Both the position numbers and the translations under genes were made by a program. A model generated the notes under the pieces. The model ran no database searches. It was given only the letters and a program-made list of their open reading frames with translations, and was not told the origin of the DNA. This document shows positions 43,382 to 52,631 of a stretch of 64,000 nt of DNA, piece by piece; the stretch's first letter is position 1; every line of letters begins with the position of its first letter. The DNA comes from an uncultured Winogradskyella sp. (lineage in GTDB: Bacteria > Bacteroidota > Bacteroidia > Flavobacteriales > Flavobacteriaceae), in contig NZ_CANMIW010000003.1 in assembly GCF_947498005.1 (NCBI RefSeq), positions 478,713-542,712 of the forward strand, given 5' to 3'.

Positions 43382-43930
43382 TTAACTGTTGGCTTCGACT
43401 TTTCCAATAACATTTTTGTAAAACAATTTCATAAATTTAAAATCGGCTTCTATATCATCTGTAGGATAAAAAGGTTGTGATACAGTATTTTGTTTATTCT
43501 TAAAATCGAATGTATACATAATAATAGGAACATTGGCGGCTTTGGCTATGTAGTAAAAACCAGTTTTCCACTTATCTACTTTTTTTCTGGTACCTTCTGG
43601 AGATAAAGCTAGTCTAAACTCCTTTTTACCTTCGAACAATTTAGCAATAGCTTCTACTTTATTTTGTCCAGGTGTTCTGTCTAACGGCTGACCTCCTACG
43701 GCTCTAAAATAGTAACCAAATGGCCATATAAAGAGCTCCTTTTTTCCAATAAAATTAGTTTTAACCTGAGTAATTTTCCTTAATAAAAGAGAAATATAGA
43801 AGTCACTCCAACTGGTGTGAGGTGCTGCAATAATCACAGCCTTTTTTATAGAATCCTTTGAAAAATTGGTGTTACCAACCACTTTCCATCCCAAAACCTT
43901 AAAATATATTAATTTTGCTAACCAGCGCAT
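43382..43930 (-). CDS. 1-acyl-glycerol-3-phosphate acyltransferase family protein (PlsC-like)
   Basis: 182 residues, a short PlsC-type enzyme. HTSWSD near residue 38-43 is the HxxxxD active site, and SPEGTRKK (about 110) is the second acyltransferase motif. It transfers an acyl chain to a lipid or related acceptor at the membrane. It lies 1 base after the KdnB-like gene and ends the kdsB operon, so a role in lipid A or phospholipid acylation is plausible (inference). No N-terminal membrane helix of note. Confidence 0.85.
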   Translation of the reverse strand: MRWLAKLIYFKVLGWKVVGNTNFSKDSIKKAVIIAAPHTSWSDFYISLLLRKITQVKTNFIGKKELFIWPFGYYFRAVGGQPLDRTPGQNKVEAIAKLFEGKKEFRLALSPEGTRKKVDKWKTGFYYIAKAANVPIIMYTFDFKNKQNTVSQPFYPTDDIEADFKFMKLFYKNVIGKVEANS

Positions 43931-43931
43931 T

Positions 43932-45014
43932 TTACATTTTTTTGTAAAGCTCTAAAAGCTTTTGTCTGGTTACCTTGGTTTTCCAGTTTTTACCTATTGC
44001 ATTTTCCCAAAGTGGTTCTAAACTTAAAGCAACATCAATCATTTTGTCAAATTCATACGGCTCTAAATCTGCACAAATACCTTCAGGTAATTGAATATTG
44101 TGCTTTGCTTTCATTTGTTTAAAAATAGCGACACCTTCAGGGTAATATTCTTCTAAATGGTCAAAAACAATACAGTTTCCTATTCCATGTTTAATACCTA
44201 AAAGATAGCCTAAACCATAGCTTAATGCATGTGCTACACCTACTTGAGAGTACGCTATACTCATACCTCCATGCCAAGATGCCATCATCAATTTAGATTG
44301 CGCCTCTTCAGGCGATAATGTATCTTCTAAAAAGATTTCCTTACATAACTCAAAAGCTTTTTCTCCATAACTCTGACTAAAAGCATTTAAATATGTTCCA
44401 TTCAGTGATTCTACGCAATGCACAAAACAGTCCATACCTGTATAAAACCATTGATCTCTAGGAACATCTTTTGTTAATTCTGGGTCTAGTATAACCTGAT
44501 CAAAAGGTGTGTAATCACTATTAATTCCTAATTTACGAATAGGACCAGTTAAAATTGTAGTTCTCGATACTTCAGCTCCTGTTCCAGATATTGTAGGTAT
44601 GCCAACATGATATATAGCCGGATGCTTTATTAAATCCCATCCTTGATAATCTTTAGATTCACCTTTATTAGTTAACATTAATGATACGGCTTTAGCAATA
44701 TCCATTACTATTCCGCCTCCAATTCCAATAATACCAGAAGGCAATTCACTATACTCTAAAATGATGTCTTCTACTAATTGGTCTATTTGTGTAGTTTTTG
44801 GCTCTTCTTTTGTTGGTACATAAATAATTTTATCCTTGTAGGATAACGTAATTCTAGATGTTAACCAATGATTTCCTTTAAAAACATCGTCTACATAAAA
44901 TATAAATGGTGCATTACGTCCTTTACGTTTTGTTGCGAGAATTTCATCGAGCTGATTGAAACTTCCTCGCCCAAAAACAACTCTGGACACCATTGGATAA
45001 TTTTTATATATCAT
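43932..45014 (-). CDS. Iron-containing alcohol dehydrogenase, KdnB-like (Kdo 8-oxidase?)
   Basis: 360 residues, Fe-ADH fold. MIYKNYPMVSRVVFGRGSFNQLDEIL opens the protein, and NAPFIFYVDD, GIIGIGGGIVMDIAKAVSL (GGGS-like nucleotide loop) and GTGAEVSRTT follow. Metal ligands are probably Asp and His in GMDCFVHCVE and two His in GVAHALSYGLGYLLGIKHGIGN. This subgroup resembles KdnB of Shewanella, which oxidises C8 of Kdo as the first step to 8-amino-Kdo. kdsB is in the same operon, which supports this, but no KdnA aminotransferase is in the window. A general alcohol dehydrogenase cannot be excluded. Confidence 0.75.
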   Translation of the reverse strand: MIYKNYPMVSRVVFGRGSFNQLDEILATKRKGRNAPFIFYVDDVFKGNHWLTSRITLSYKDKIIYVPTKEEPKTTQIDQLVEDIILEYSELPSGIIGIGGGIVMDIAKAVSLMLTNKGESKDYQGWDLIKHPAIYHVGIPTISGTGAEVSRTTILTGPIRKLGINSDYTPFDQVILDPELTKDVPRDQWFYTGMDCFVHCVESLNGTYLNAFSQSYGEKAFELCKEIFLEDTLSPEEAQSKLMMASWHGGMSIAYSQVGVAHALSYGLGYLLGIKHGIGNCIVFDHLEEYYPEGVAIFKQMKAKHNIQLPEGICADLEPYEFDKMIDVALSLEPLWENAIGKNWKTKVTRQKLLELYKKM

Positions 45015-45055
45015 TTACTTTATATCTTTAACAAAAATAACAACTTCATTCATAT

Positions 45056-45679
45056 TTACGACCTATTTAAATGAAATTGTAACTTTTCATTAAACAGCCC
45101 AATATGGTAGCCATCTACCAAGGCATGATTAACACTAATTGCAATTTGCATTTCTTTTTTAGATCCTACACTTTCCATTTTACTAAATGCGATTTTGGGA
45201 ACAGAATCTTTAGCACCATTAAACGGTTCTTTATGACCTGTAAAATTAACCCAAGGTAACGATGAACAATGTACACAATCCATTGAATTAACTGGTGGAA
45301 ATAGATCGTTAGTATTGAATACTCTTTCTTTTTCTTTTAAAAAATTATTTTGAAATTTAGTAAAATCCTCATCATAATTCACAAACGTAAACCCGAAGGT
45401 TTTATTAGGTCTCAGAATTGTTGGCGAGGCATGTATTGCATCATAAACCACTACGTCATTCAATTCGTTGATTCTATATTTTAAGTTCTCAACGTCATTT
45501 ATTGCTTGCATCGTTGCATGCAAATATTTAACAAAAAACGACACGTTTTTATCACGCGATAATTTATAGGCTTTAGTCACATCTACTTTAAATGTGACCC
45601 CAAAATAAGGATCTACGAATGTGTTGAAAAACTCAAAATGAGCCTGTCTATTCCATGTATGTTTATCTAATACTCTCAA
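45056..45679 (-). CDS. CAT-fold acetyltransferase
   Basis: 207 residues, chloramphenicol acetyltransferase-like. The active-site block SVNHALVDGYHIGLF (H-x-x-x-D-G) lies near the C-terminus, preceded by PWVNFTG. The N-terminal half (DPYFGVTFKVDVTKAY) matches CAT-type trimers. Such proteins acetylate small hydroxylated substrates. Its place in the kdsB-HAD-KdnB-PlsC operon suggests an envelope sugar or lipid acceptor rather than an antibiotic. TTG start at 45679; no in-frame ATG upstream. Confidence 0.8.
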   Translation of the reverse strand: MRVLDKHTWNRQAHFEFFNTFVDPYFGVTFKVDVTKAYKLSRDKNVSFFVKYLHATMQAINDVENLKYRINELNDVVVYDAIHASPTILRPNKTFGFTFVNYDEDFTKFQNNFLKEKERVFNTNDLFPPVNSMDCVHCSSLPWVNFTGHKEPFNGAKDSVPKIAFSKMESVGSKKEMQIAISVNHALVDGYHIGLFNEKLQFHLNRS

Positions 45680-45683
45680 TCTT

Positions 45684-46388
45684 TTATTTAAAAAAATCTA
45701 AAATTTCAGTTAAACAGGTTACTGTAGCATAACCAGATCCGTTGGCTTCCGTTTTAGTTACAGTTTCATGTTGCCAGGTTGTATGAAACGGAACATGAAT
45801 TGCCTTTGCTCCCAGTTTTACTAAAGGTAAAATATCTGATTTTAGCGAATTACCAACCATTAAGAAATCCTCAGGAGCTATATCTAAATGATTTAATAAT
45901 TTTGAATAGTTAGATTCCTGCTTTTCACTCAACACTTCTATATGATGAAAATATTTTAGCAAACCAGATTTTTCTAATTTTCGTTCTTGGTCTAACAAAT
46001 CGCCTTTAGTGGCAACAATTAATCTATAATCTTTAGATAATACTTTAAGAACATCTTCTACACCATCTAATAACTCTATCGGTTTATTAATCATATCCTT
46101 ACCGATTTTTAACATCGCTGCAATCACTTCATTAGAAACGGTATGATTAGATAACTCTAAAGCTAACTCAATCATAGAAAGAATAAAACCTTTTACACCA
46201 TATCCATAGGTTGGAAGGTTTTTAATTTCCATTTTAAAAAGTTCTTGATCAATTTTGTTAGGTGTCTCAAAACGCGATAATAGTCGACCTGCTTCTTCTT
46301 CAGCAGCTCTAAAATAGGTTTCGTTTACCCAAAGCGTATCATCAGCATCAAAGCCAATAACTTTTATGTTTTTGTAATTTACTTCCAC
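45684..46388 (-). CDS. HAD superfamily hydrolase (subfamily IA)
   Basis: 234 residues. [18 protein letters not shown] (motif I with Asp nucleophile), [17 protein letters not shown] (motif II) and [21 protein letters not shown] (motif IV). The cap is a helical bundle. It is larger than KdsC (~170 residues), so it is not an obvious Kdo-8-P phosphatase, although it sits between kdsB and the CAT-like gene. GTG start at 46388, overlapping kdsB by 10 bases. Substrate unknown. Confidence 0.85.
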   Translation of the reverse strand: MEVNYKNIKVIGFDADDTLWVNETYFRAAEEEAGRLLSRFETPNKIDQELFKMEIKNLPTYGYGVKGFILSMIELALELSNHTVSNEVIAAMLKIGKDMINKPIELLDGVEDVLKVLSKDYRLIVATKGDLLDQERKLEKSGLLKYFHHIEVLSEKQESNYSKLLNHLDIAPEDFLMVGNSLKSDILPLVKLGAKAIHVPFHTTWQHETVTKTEANGSGYATVTCLTEILDFFK

Positions 46389-47107
46389 AGTTTCTTCGCT
46401 CGTTCTAAATCCTCTGGTGTATCAATTTCTACACCTTGTATAGTGGTTTCAACCATTTTAATACGTTTTCCGTATTCTAAATATCTTATACATTCAATTT
46501 TTTCTGTAGCCTCAAGAAATTGCATTGGTAAGACAGCAAAATCTAATATCGCTTCTTTTCTAAAGGCATAAATACCTTTGTGTTTAAAATATCGTGTTCC
46601 TACGTTTTTATCTCTTGGAAATGGTATAGGACTTCTTGAAAAATAAAGTGCAAAATTTTGCTGATCTACTATAACTTTAACTGTATTAGGATTACTAATT
46701 TCATCCCAATCTTTTATTTCAACCATTAAAGAAGCTAAATCAATTTCTTTGTCTTTATCATCTTTAAATACATCAATGACTTTTGCCAGACTTTCGCGTT
46801 CTGTAAAAGGCTCATCACCTTGTACATTAATAACAATATCACAATCTATATGAGCTACAGCTTCTGCAATTCTATCACTACCTGACTCATGCTCTTTAAT
46901 GCTCATTATAGCTTTTCCTCCGTTACTTTCTATTTCATTCAAAATGATTTCACTATCTGTTACTACATAAACTTCACTAAATAATTTAGTGGCTACAGTA
47001 GCTTCATATGTTCTTAGAATCACTGATTTTCCTGCTAAATTTTGCATTAGTTTACCTGGAAAACGTGACGCACTGTAACGTGCCGGAATCATGGAGATTA
47101 TTTTCAT
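46379..47107 (-). CDS. kdsB: 3-deoxy-manno-octulosonate cytidylyltransferase (CMP-Kdo synthetase)
   Basis: 242 residues. [21 protein letters not shown] is the family's nucleotide-binding start. [26 protein letters not shown] (metal-binding Asp) and [12 protein letters not shown] follow in the standard order, and [13 protein letters not shown] ends it. It activates Kdo with CTP for transfer to lipid A. It leads a five-gene operon with HAD, CAT-fold, KdnB-like and PlsC-like genes. Confidence 0.95.
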   Translation of the reverse strand: MKIISMIPARYSASRFPGKLMQNLAGKSVILRTYEATVATKLFSEVYVVTDSEIILNEIESNGGKAIMSIKEHESGSDRIAEAVAHIDCDIVINVQGDEPFTERESLAKVIDVFKDDKDKEIDLASLMVEIKDWDEISNPNTVKVIVDQQNFALYFSRSPIPFPRDKNVGTRYFKHKGIYAFRKEAILDFAVLPMQFLEATEKIECIRYLEYGKRIKMVETTIQGVEIDTPEDLERAKKLWK

Positions 47108-47131
47108 CTATATGAATTGTGTGAGTATTTT

Positions 47132-47139
47132 CAAAAATA
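47132..47139 (-). promoter_or_regulatory. -7 box for the kdsB operon
   Basis: Minus-strand TATTTTTG (TAnnTTTG), 25 bases from the kdsB ATG. -33 element unclear. Confidence 0.4.
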
Positions 47140-47182
47140 AGATTTAAAATCGACTTTAAAAACTGATTTGATATATTGATAC

Positions 47183-47743
47183 TTAACTGGAACTCGGTCG
47201 TATTTTTTTATAAACCTTATAGATGATATAAAAAATAAAAAGGACAAATAGTATTGCTAAAATTGGTAAAAATATAGACACAATAGACATCACTATGGAC
47301 GACCCTGTTTCTATGGTAGAGACAATAGGGTTTCCAAAACCTGCTGTAGACACCGTAGAACCAGCACGCGTTATGCCTGCCGAACTCTTTACAGCAGCAG
47401 CCGTTCCTCCTCCTGCTATTATGGCTAATGCCCAAGTAATCACAGGACTTAAATCTGCAACTGTTGAGACCATAACTGCTGTTCCTGCTATGGTTGCTAA
47501 TGGAATAGCAATAGTATCTAATGCGTTATCTACAATAGGTATATAGTAGGCAACTATCTCAACTAATGTGGCGATACCTAAAGTGATGACAGCCGTTGTA
47601 CTCCCAATCCACTCCCAAGATTCATTAAGTTCCCAAACATTGAAATAAGCAGCTAAACTTAATGCAAATAAGGGTAAAAACACCCTAAAGCCAACGGAAG
47701 CTGCAAGTCCGATACCCAAAAATATACTTAGAATTGTTTCCAT
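47183..47743 (-). CDS. DUF4126 membrane protein
   Basis: 186 residues. About five hydrophobic segments; the opening METILSIFLGIGLAASVGFRVF and the Gly/Ala-rich GGGTAAAVKSSAGITRAGSTV are typical of DUF4126. The protein is probably in the inner membrane. Function unknown. It lies upstream of kdsB (75-base gap) on the same strand; part of the same transcript is possible. Confidence 0.85.
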   Translation of the reverse strand: METILSIFLGIGLAASVGFRVFLPLFALSLAAYFNVWELNESWEWIGSTTAVITLGIATLVEIVAYYIPIVDNALDTIAIPLATIAGTAVMVSTVADLSPVITWALAIIAGGGTAAAVKSSAGITRAGSTVSTAGFGNPIVSTIETGSSIVMSIVSIFLPILAILFVLFIFYIIYKVYKKIRPSSS

Positions 47744-47791
47744 AAAAATTTGATAAGTTATTAATTATATCAATAAGGCGTTGTGCTCAAA

Positions 47792-48439
47792 TTACTTATG
47801 CTTTTTTAAAAGTACAAAATCAAAAGGCGTCCATAAACACGCTTTTAATCCTGCTTCCTTAAATCCATTATTTACCCAACTATTACATGTATTAATACAA
47901 GAATAGCTTCCCTTAGCTTTGTAGAAGTCATCTTTAGAAGTATATCCTTTATTATTAAGTGTTATTTTTTGTCCATCTTTATTCGTTTCAAAAGTATTCA
48001 ATAAATAAGCATTTACCATTTTTAATTCTGAAGCATTCACTTTAACTTCTATCCAATTTGAACGCTTTTCTTTATATCTCGTTACATGCATAAGTGTTGA
48101 ACTCTCGAGAATCATGGCACTAAATGCATTTTTAGCAGTAAGATCACTCCAAGTAGGTGTATTTAAATAAAAATTTTCATCTCCCCAACCAAAAGACAAA
48201 TACGCCTCAGATTCAAAATGTTTTAAATCCTTTAATAGTAAGCTATCTAAATTTTCTTTGGGAATTACAATATCTAAATGTACGCCGTTTGTAGTTAAGT
48301 ATATTGATTTACTAAAATCTGCATGCTGTTCTTTTCTGTCTATTGTAATGTAACTCAGAACTAATGATATAATTAGATAAGTAAAAGGGATTAATAGTAC
48401 ATAAACAATCCATTTAAAAATCCTCTTTATTAATTTCAT
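47792..48439 (-). CDS. DUF2459 (TIGR02117) family protein
   Basis: 215 residues. An N-terminal membrane helix (about 9-32) is followed by YLTTNGVHLDIVIP, FGWGDENFYLNTPTWSDL and the C-terminal SYSCINTCNSWVNNGFKEAG. This series is the TIGR02117/DUF2459 signature. The conserved Cys residues in the last motif suggest a thiol or metal role, but no reaction is known. It lies 12 bases after the RecD-like helicase gene and is probably co-transcribed. Confidence 0.85.
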   Translation of the reverse strand: MKLIKRIFKWIVYVLLIPFTYLIISLVLSYITIDRKEQHADFSKSIYLTTNGVHLDIVIPKENLDSLLLKDLKHFESEAYLSFGWGDENFYLNTPTWSDLTAKNAFSAMILESSTLMHVTRYKEKRSNWIEVKVNASELKMVNAYLLNTFETNKDGQKITLNNKGYTSKDDFYKAKGSYSCINTCNSWVNNGFKEAGLKACLWTPFDFVLLKKHK

Positions 48440-48451
48440 CTCAATCTACTA

Positions 48452-49888
48452 TTAATCTTTCTCTACAAACATCTCATCCTTAAACCCTATTAAAAATAGT
48501 TTTTCTTTGGCTCTGGTAATCGCTGTATACAACCAACGAATATAATCTCTATCCATACCATTTGGTAAATAAGGTTGTTCTACAAAAATAGTATTCCATT
48601 GTCCTCCTTGTGATTTATGACAAGTTATGGCATATGAGAACTTAACTTGTAAGGCATTAAAAAATTTATTATTCTTAACGCCTAAAAAGCGTTTGTATTT
48701 AGAGGGTTCTTCTTCGTAATCTTTAGACACTTCTTGGTATAAACGGTTAGATTCTTCATAACTTAAAGATGCGCTTTCTACATCAATAGTGTCTAAAAGT
48801 AAAACGGTTTCAAAGGGTTTCATATTAGGATAATCTACCATTTTCACCTTTACTTCGGCAAATCTAAAACCATATAATTCTTTTATGCTAAATATTTCAA
48901 GCACTTCAATGATATCGCCATTCGCAATAAAACCAGCTTCTGTTGTTGGTTTTATCCAGAAATAATTATTCTTCACAACCATGAGATAATCACCAGCAGA
49001 CAATTCAGATTCATTAAACAAAATACGCTGCCTAATTTGCTGATTATAAGCATTCGCTCGTTTATTGCTTCTGACAATTATAGCCGTTTCTTCGTAACCA
49101 TCATTGCTGTAAGCATCATTAATGGCATCCATAATTTCATAGCCATCTATAAGCCGAACACTATCCGTAAAGCCATTTAGATCAAATTTAAAACTATCAT
49201 AAAAATTAGATTCCAATACAGCTCTTAATTCGGTTGCATTGCTAAGAATTCCTGAATCTTGTTCTTGTCTTACAACTTCATCTAATTCTATACCAACAAC
49301 GTCTTTATTGTAGTTTAAACTAAGCTTATTTTGATCTAAAGCTGGGCTTAAATCTGATTTTACGGGAGGCAATTGCGCCTTATCACCTATTAGTAATAAT
49401 TTGCACTCATGACCAGAATAAACATAAGTCATTAAGTCGTCTAACAACGATGTACTCTCTATAGATTTAGAATCTGAAGGCGTATCAGGTATCATTGAAG
49501 CCTCATCTACAATGAAAATTGTGTTTCTATGCTTATTAGGTTGCATTACAAAATTAACGCCACCACCTTTATCTTTTTTAGGGAAATATATTTTTTTATG
49601 AATGGTAAATGCTTCCTTTTTAGAGTAATTAGAAATTACTTTAGCCGCTCTACCTGTTGGCGCTAATAAAACAGCACTTTTTTTAGCTTGCCATAAGTTA
49701 GATACTATAGTACCAATAATGCTAGTTTTACCAGTACCAGCATATCCTTTTAATAGATAAATTGAATTTTTATTACTGTCAAATAAAAATTGAGATAACT
49801 GCATTAACACCATATCTTGCTTAGATGTTGGTGTAAATGGAAATTTAGATTTTAATAAGGAATAAAATGCAGAAGCATTAGAAATCAT
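48452..49888 (-). CDS. RecD-like/AAA+ superfamily 1 DNA helicase
   Basis: About 478 residues. Walker A LKGYAGTGKTSIIG (GxxGxGKT), Walker B IFIVDEASM, RLLIGDKAQLPPVK, and the UvrD_C_2-type end FSYAITCHKSQGGQW and YTAITRAKEKLFLIG. It resembles the ATP-dependent RecD-like helicases common in Bacteroidota. It is a single-domain SF1 helicase without RecD's N-terminal extension. The ATG at 49888 is preferred over a TTG at 49909. The DUF2459 gene follows. Confidence 0.9.
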   Translation of the reverse strand: MISNASAFYSLLKSKFPFTPTSKQDMVLMQLSQFLFDSNKNSIYLLKGYAGTGKTSIIGTIVSNLWQAKKSAVLLAPTGRAAKVISNYSKKEAFTIHKKIYFPKKDKGGGVNFVMQPNKHRNTIFIVDEASMIPDTPSDSKSIESTSLLDDLMTYVYSGHECKLLLIGDKAQLPPVKSDLSPALDQNKLSLNYNKDVVGIELDEVVRQEQDSGILSNATELRAVLESNFYDSFKFDLNGFTDSVRLIDGYEIMDAINDAYSNDGYEETAIIVRSNKRANAYNQQIRQRILFNESELSAGDYLMVVKNNYFWIKPTTEAGFIANGDIIEVLEIFSIKELYGFRFAEVKVKMVDYPNMKPFETVLLLDTIDVESASLSYEESNRLYQEVSKDYEEEPSKYKRFLGVKNNKFFNALQVKFSYAITCHKSQGGQWNTIFVEQPYLPNGMDRDYIRWLYTAITRAKEKLFLIGFKDEMFVEKD

Positions 49889-50007
49889 AAAGAAATAATT
49901 ATAGAGCAAGATAACATTATTCTCTTTTTTATAAGGTCATATTCTAATAAGTTATAGTTTTTTAATTAATTTTATTTTAGATAGTTTTAACCAACAAAAA
50001 AAAATTG

Positions 50008-50015
50008 TAGATTTG
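50008..50015 (+). promoter_or_regulatory. -7 box (TAGATTTG) for the following membrane protein gene
   Basis: Matches TAnnTTTG, 30 bases before the ATG at 50045. Confidence 0.45.
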
Positions 50016-50044
50016 CGTATACACCTTAATAAATAATAAACAAC

Positions 50045-50770
50045 ATGAATGTAATATTAGCAATTGTAGCTCTCATATTATTAACCATCGGAATTGTATG
50101 GGTAATAGACAAGTTTGTTCCTAAAAAAATTAAACCAATACTGAATTTAGTGTTATGGGCATTAATTATATTTTTAGGCTATATCACATTTAATTTAGTT
50201 TATGATGAAATTAAATTTAATCAACTTAAAGAAGAACGTTTTAAAATAGTAATTGAAAAACTTATTGATATTAGAGATTCTGAATTAGCATATAAAGATG
50301 TTAATGGAAAATATACCGATAATTTTGATGAATTAATAAAATTTGTAGAAAACGGACAAGTGCCAATTACACAAAGACGTGACACGTTAGTATTAGATGA
50401 AGAAAGAACGGCAGCCTTTGGTGGAGTTGAAACTATGAAAACTTTAACTTTAATTGATACCTTAGATTATTGGAATTTAAAAGATTCTATCTTTAAAGGA
50501 AGTGATCGTTACAAAAGCATGATGAATGTTGGTATCGGTAAACCAGGTGCTAAATTTACTTTAAAGGCAGGTAAATTAGATGAATACCCAGTTTTTGAAG
50601 CAAGCGTAGAAAAATCAGTCATCTTAGCTGATCAAGACAAAGACCTAATTGTAAAAGAAAACCAAGTCGTATCTGTGGATGGCGTTAATGGTTCAGCCTT
50701 AACAGTTGGTTCTATGGATGAAGTTTTCACTAAAGGAAACTGGCCTAAAAGTTATACAAACAAAGAATAG
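50045..50770 (+). CDS. Hypothetical membrane protein
   Basis: 241 residues. Two N-terminal helices (about 2-21 and 32-52) and then a soluble region containing KFVENGQVPITQRRDTLVLDE and ESVEKSVILADQDK-type strand-rich segments. The C-terminus is likely periplasmic. I do not recognise a named family, though it is conserved beside DUF3822 and rsmD in Flavobacteriaceae-like gene order. It runs straight into DUF3822 (1-base gap). Confidence 0.7.
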   Translation: MNVILAIVALILLTIGIVWVIDKFVPKKIKPILNLVLWALIIFLGYITFNLVYDEIKFNQLKEERFKIVIEKLIDIRDSELAYKDVNGKYTDNFDELIKFVENGQVPITQRRDTLVLDEERTAAFGGVETMKTLTLIDTLDYWNLKDSIFKGSDRYKSMMNVGIGKPGAKFTLKAGKLDEYPVFEASVEKSVILADQDKDLIVKENQVVSVDGVNGSALTVGSMDEVFTKGNWPKSYTNKE

Positions 50771-50771
50771 T

Positions 50772-51581
50772 TTGAAAACAAACAATATTAAAGAACTGTC
50801 CATTCAAATTAATTTGAATGGGCTTTCTTTTTGTATTCTAAATAGAACTACAAACGAGATTGAATTTTTAAAAACTATCGATTTTGAACAAAAGCAATTA
50901 CCTGATGCTGTTCTTAATCATTTAAAAACAGAATTAAGCAGTAATACTGCGTTTTCTGAAGACTTCAATGACGTTTTAGTAATTCATCAAAACGAACTAG
51001 CAACGCTTGTTCCCGAAAAACTTTATGATCCCGAGAATAAAGTAGATTACTTAAAATTTAATTCAAAAATACTTCGAAACGATTTTATAACAGAAGATCA
51101 TATTTCGGTTAATGATAGCGTTAATGTTTATGTACCCTATGTAAACATTAATAATTACATTTTTGAAACTTTTGGAGAATTCGTTTACAAACACTCGTCG
51201 AGCATTCTTATAGATTCATTTCTTCAAAACCCAGAAACTAAGGAGGAAGAACCTGTTGTATATATAAATGTAAATAAAACGACGATAGAACTTTTGGTTC
51301 TTGAAAACAACAAACTTCAACTTTTTAATACATTTGAATATCATAGTAAAGAAGATTTCATTTACTATGTATTATTTGTGTTTGAACAATTAAAATTAGA
51401 TGTTGAAACTACGACGACTCTGCTCAGTGGTAACATTGTTATTGGTGATCAAAATTTTGTAATGCTTTATCTCTACATTAGAAATGTAACATTTATAGAC
51501 AAAACGTATAGTTTTAATATTGTAGCAGAAACCGATAGACGTTATCTGCACCAACATTATGTAATCTTAAATTCCTTTTAA
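50772..51581 (+). CDS. DUF3822 family protein
   Basis: About 269 residues. Family-like features: ELSIQINLNGLSFCILNRTTNEIEF at the N-terminus, an actin-like ASKHA flavour (VYINVNKTTIELLVLENNKLQLFNTFEY), and TFIDKTYSFNIVAETDRRYLHQHY at the end. The family is of unknown function and usually precedes rsmD. The longer frame begins inside the preceding gene (50706); the TTG at 50772, right after that stop, is the more likely start. Its TAATG stop/start overlaps rsmD. Confidence 0.8.
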   Translation: MKTNNIKELSIQINLNGLSFCILNRTTNEIEFLKTIDFEQKQLPDAVLNHLKTELSSNTAFSEDFNDVLVIHQNELATLVPEKLYDPENKVDYLKFNSKILRNDFITEDHISVNDSVNVYVPYVNINNYIFETFGEFVYKHSSSILIDSFLQNPETKEEEPVVYINVNKTTIELLVLENNKLQLFNTFEYHSKEDFIYYVLFVFEQLKLDVETTTTLLSGNIVIGDQNFVMLYLYIRNVTFIDKTYSFNIVAETDRRYLHQHYVILNSF

Positions 51582-52126
51582 TGCGTATAATATCTGGTTT
51601 ATATAAAGGCAGACGAATTTCGGCTCCTAAGAAATTACCTGTAAGACCAACTACAGATATGGCTAAGGAAGCACTGTTTAATATTCTTAATAATCAATAT
51701 TATTTTGATGATATTTCAGTTTTAGATCTCTTCTCTGGAACCGGAAACATTAGCTACGAGTTTGCATCGAGAGGTACAGAACAGATTACTGCAGTAGATG
51801 CCAATTATGGTTGTATTAAATTTATTAATGAAACGGCAGAAGCTTTTGACATGAATATAAGCACCATAAAAAGTGATGTGTTTAAATTTTTAGAAAAGTC
51901 TAAGCAACAACATACCATCATTTTTGCAGATCCTCCATATGATTTTGATCTTGAAGCCTTTTCTAAAGTACCAGAATTAGTTTTTAAAAATGATTTACTA
52001 GAAGATCAAGGCTTACTGATAGTAGAACATTCTAAACACACAGATTTAAGTCTAATAGAACATTACGCTTATTCTAAAAGTTATGGTGGTAATATGTTTA
52101 GCTTTTTTGAAAATAAGACCGAATAA
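51581..52126 (+). CDS. rsmD: 16S rRNA (guanine966-N2)-methyltransferase
   Basis: 181 residues. MRIISGLYKGRRISAPKKLPVRPTTDMAKEALFNIL is the RsmD opening; VLDLFSGTGNISYEFASRG binds S-adenosylmethionine, and IIFADPPYDFD is the catalytic (D/N)PPY motif. It methylates G966 of 16S rRNA in small-subunit assembly. Its ATG overlaps the DUF3822 stop by one base. Confidence 0.95.
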   Translation: MRIISGLYKGRRISAPKKLPVRPTTDMAKEALFNILNNQYYFDDISVLDLFSGTGNISYEFASRGTEQITAVDANYGCIKFINETAEAFDMNISTIKSDVFKFLEKSKQQHTIIFADPPYDFDLEAFSKVPELVFKNDLLEDQGLLIVEHSKHTDLSLIEHYAYSKSYGGNMFSFFENKTE

Positions 52127-52132
52127 AACAAA

Positions 52133-52160
52133 CAAAGCTTCATGTAAAACATGAAGCTTG
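52133..52160. terminator. Bidirectional terminator for rsmD and rnpB
   Basis: AAGCTTCATG (52135-52144) pairs with CATGAAGCTT (52150-52159), loop TAAAA, with T-rich sequence on each side; convergent between rsmD and RNase P RNA. Confidence 0.9.
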
Positions 52161-52167
52161 TTTAATT

Positions 52168-52486
52168 AAGCAAATCTATAAGCCGAATTCTGTCTCATGA
52201 CGACAACTTCGTTGTGTCAGAGCCTTATCATTTATCTACGCTTACTGTTACCAGCAAACTTTAGCTGCCTACCCTCTAACAATCGCGCGTGTACGCTCAA
52301 ACGTTAGTTTACATGACATTGCACCACATAGAGTTTACCTGGTTTCACTACAGCATGACCTGTACATACTTTCTGTTGCACTTTTCCTAGCCTTACGACT
52401 GGTGGCTGTTAACCACTATGATTGCACTATGGTGTTCGGACTTTCCTCAGAGACATTTATCGTCTCTGCGATAAGGCGATCTGCTT
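52168..52486 (-). ncRNA. rnpB: RNase P RNA (class A)
   Basis: About 319 bases on the minus strand. The conserved 5' block GAGGAAAGTCCGAAC lies near 52436-52450 (minus) and the 3' ACAGAATTCGGCTTAT near 52178-52193. The P1 helix closes: AAGCAGATC (52486-52478) pairs with GATTTGCTT (52176-52168), 9 bp with one G-U. It is the catalytic RNA that cuts the tRNA 5' leader. Exact ends are estimated from P1. Confidence 0.95.
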
Positions 52487-52631
52487 GGTGCAAAAGTACA
52501 TAAATTGTTAATAACTCCTGTTAATTTTAACCTCTTAGAATGGACTATTAAAAGGTTATTCTTAAATTTGTTATGTAGATTAAAATTTATCATAATAGCA
52601 TTGGAAAGATGCAGTAACTATTAAGTAAAAT

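Noticed and set aside
45056..45679. Chloramphenicol resistance gene
   Set aside because: The CAT fold is clear, but the context is an envelope-sugar operon and there is no mobile element or resistance gene nearby.
45684..46388. Kdo-8-phosphate phosphatase (KdsC)
   Set aside because: Position beside kdsB is suggestive, but it is a 234-residue HAD-IA with a helical cap, not the shorter capless KdsC.
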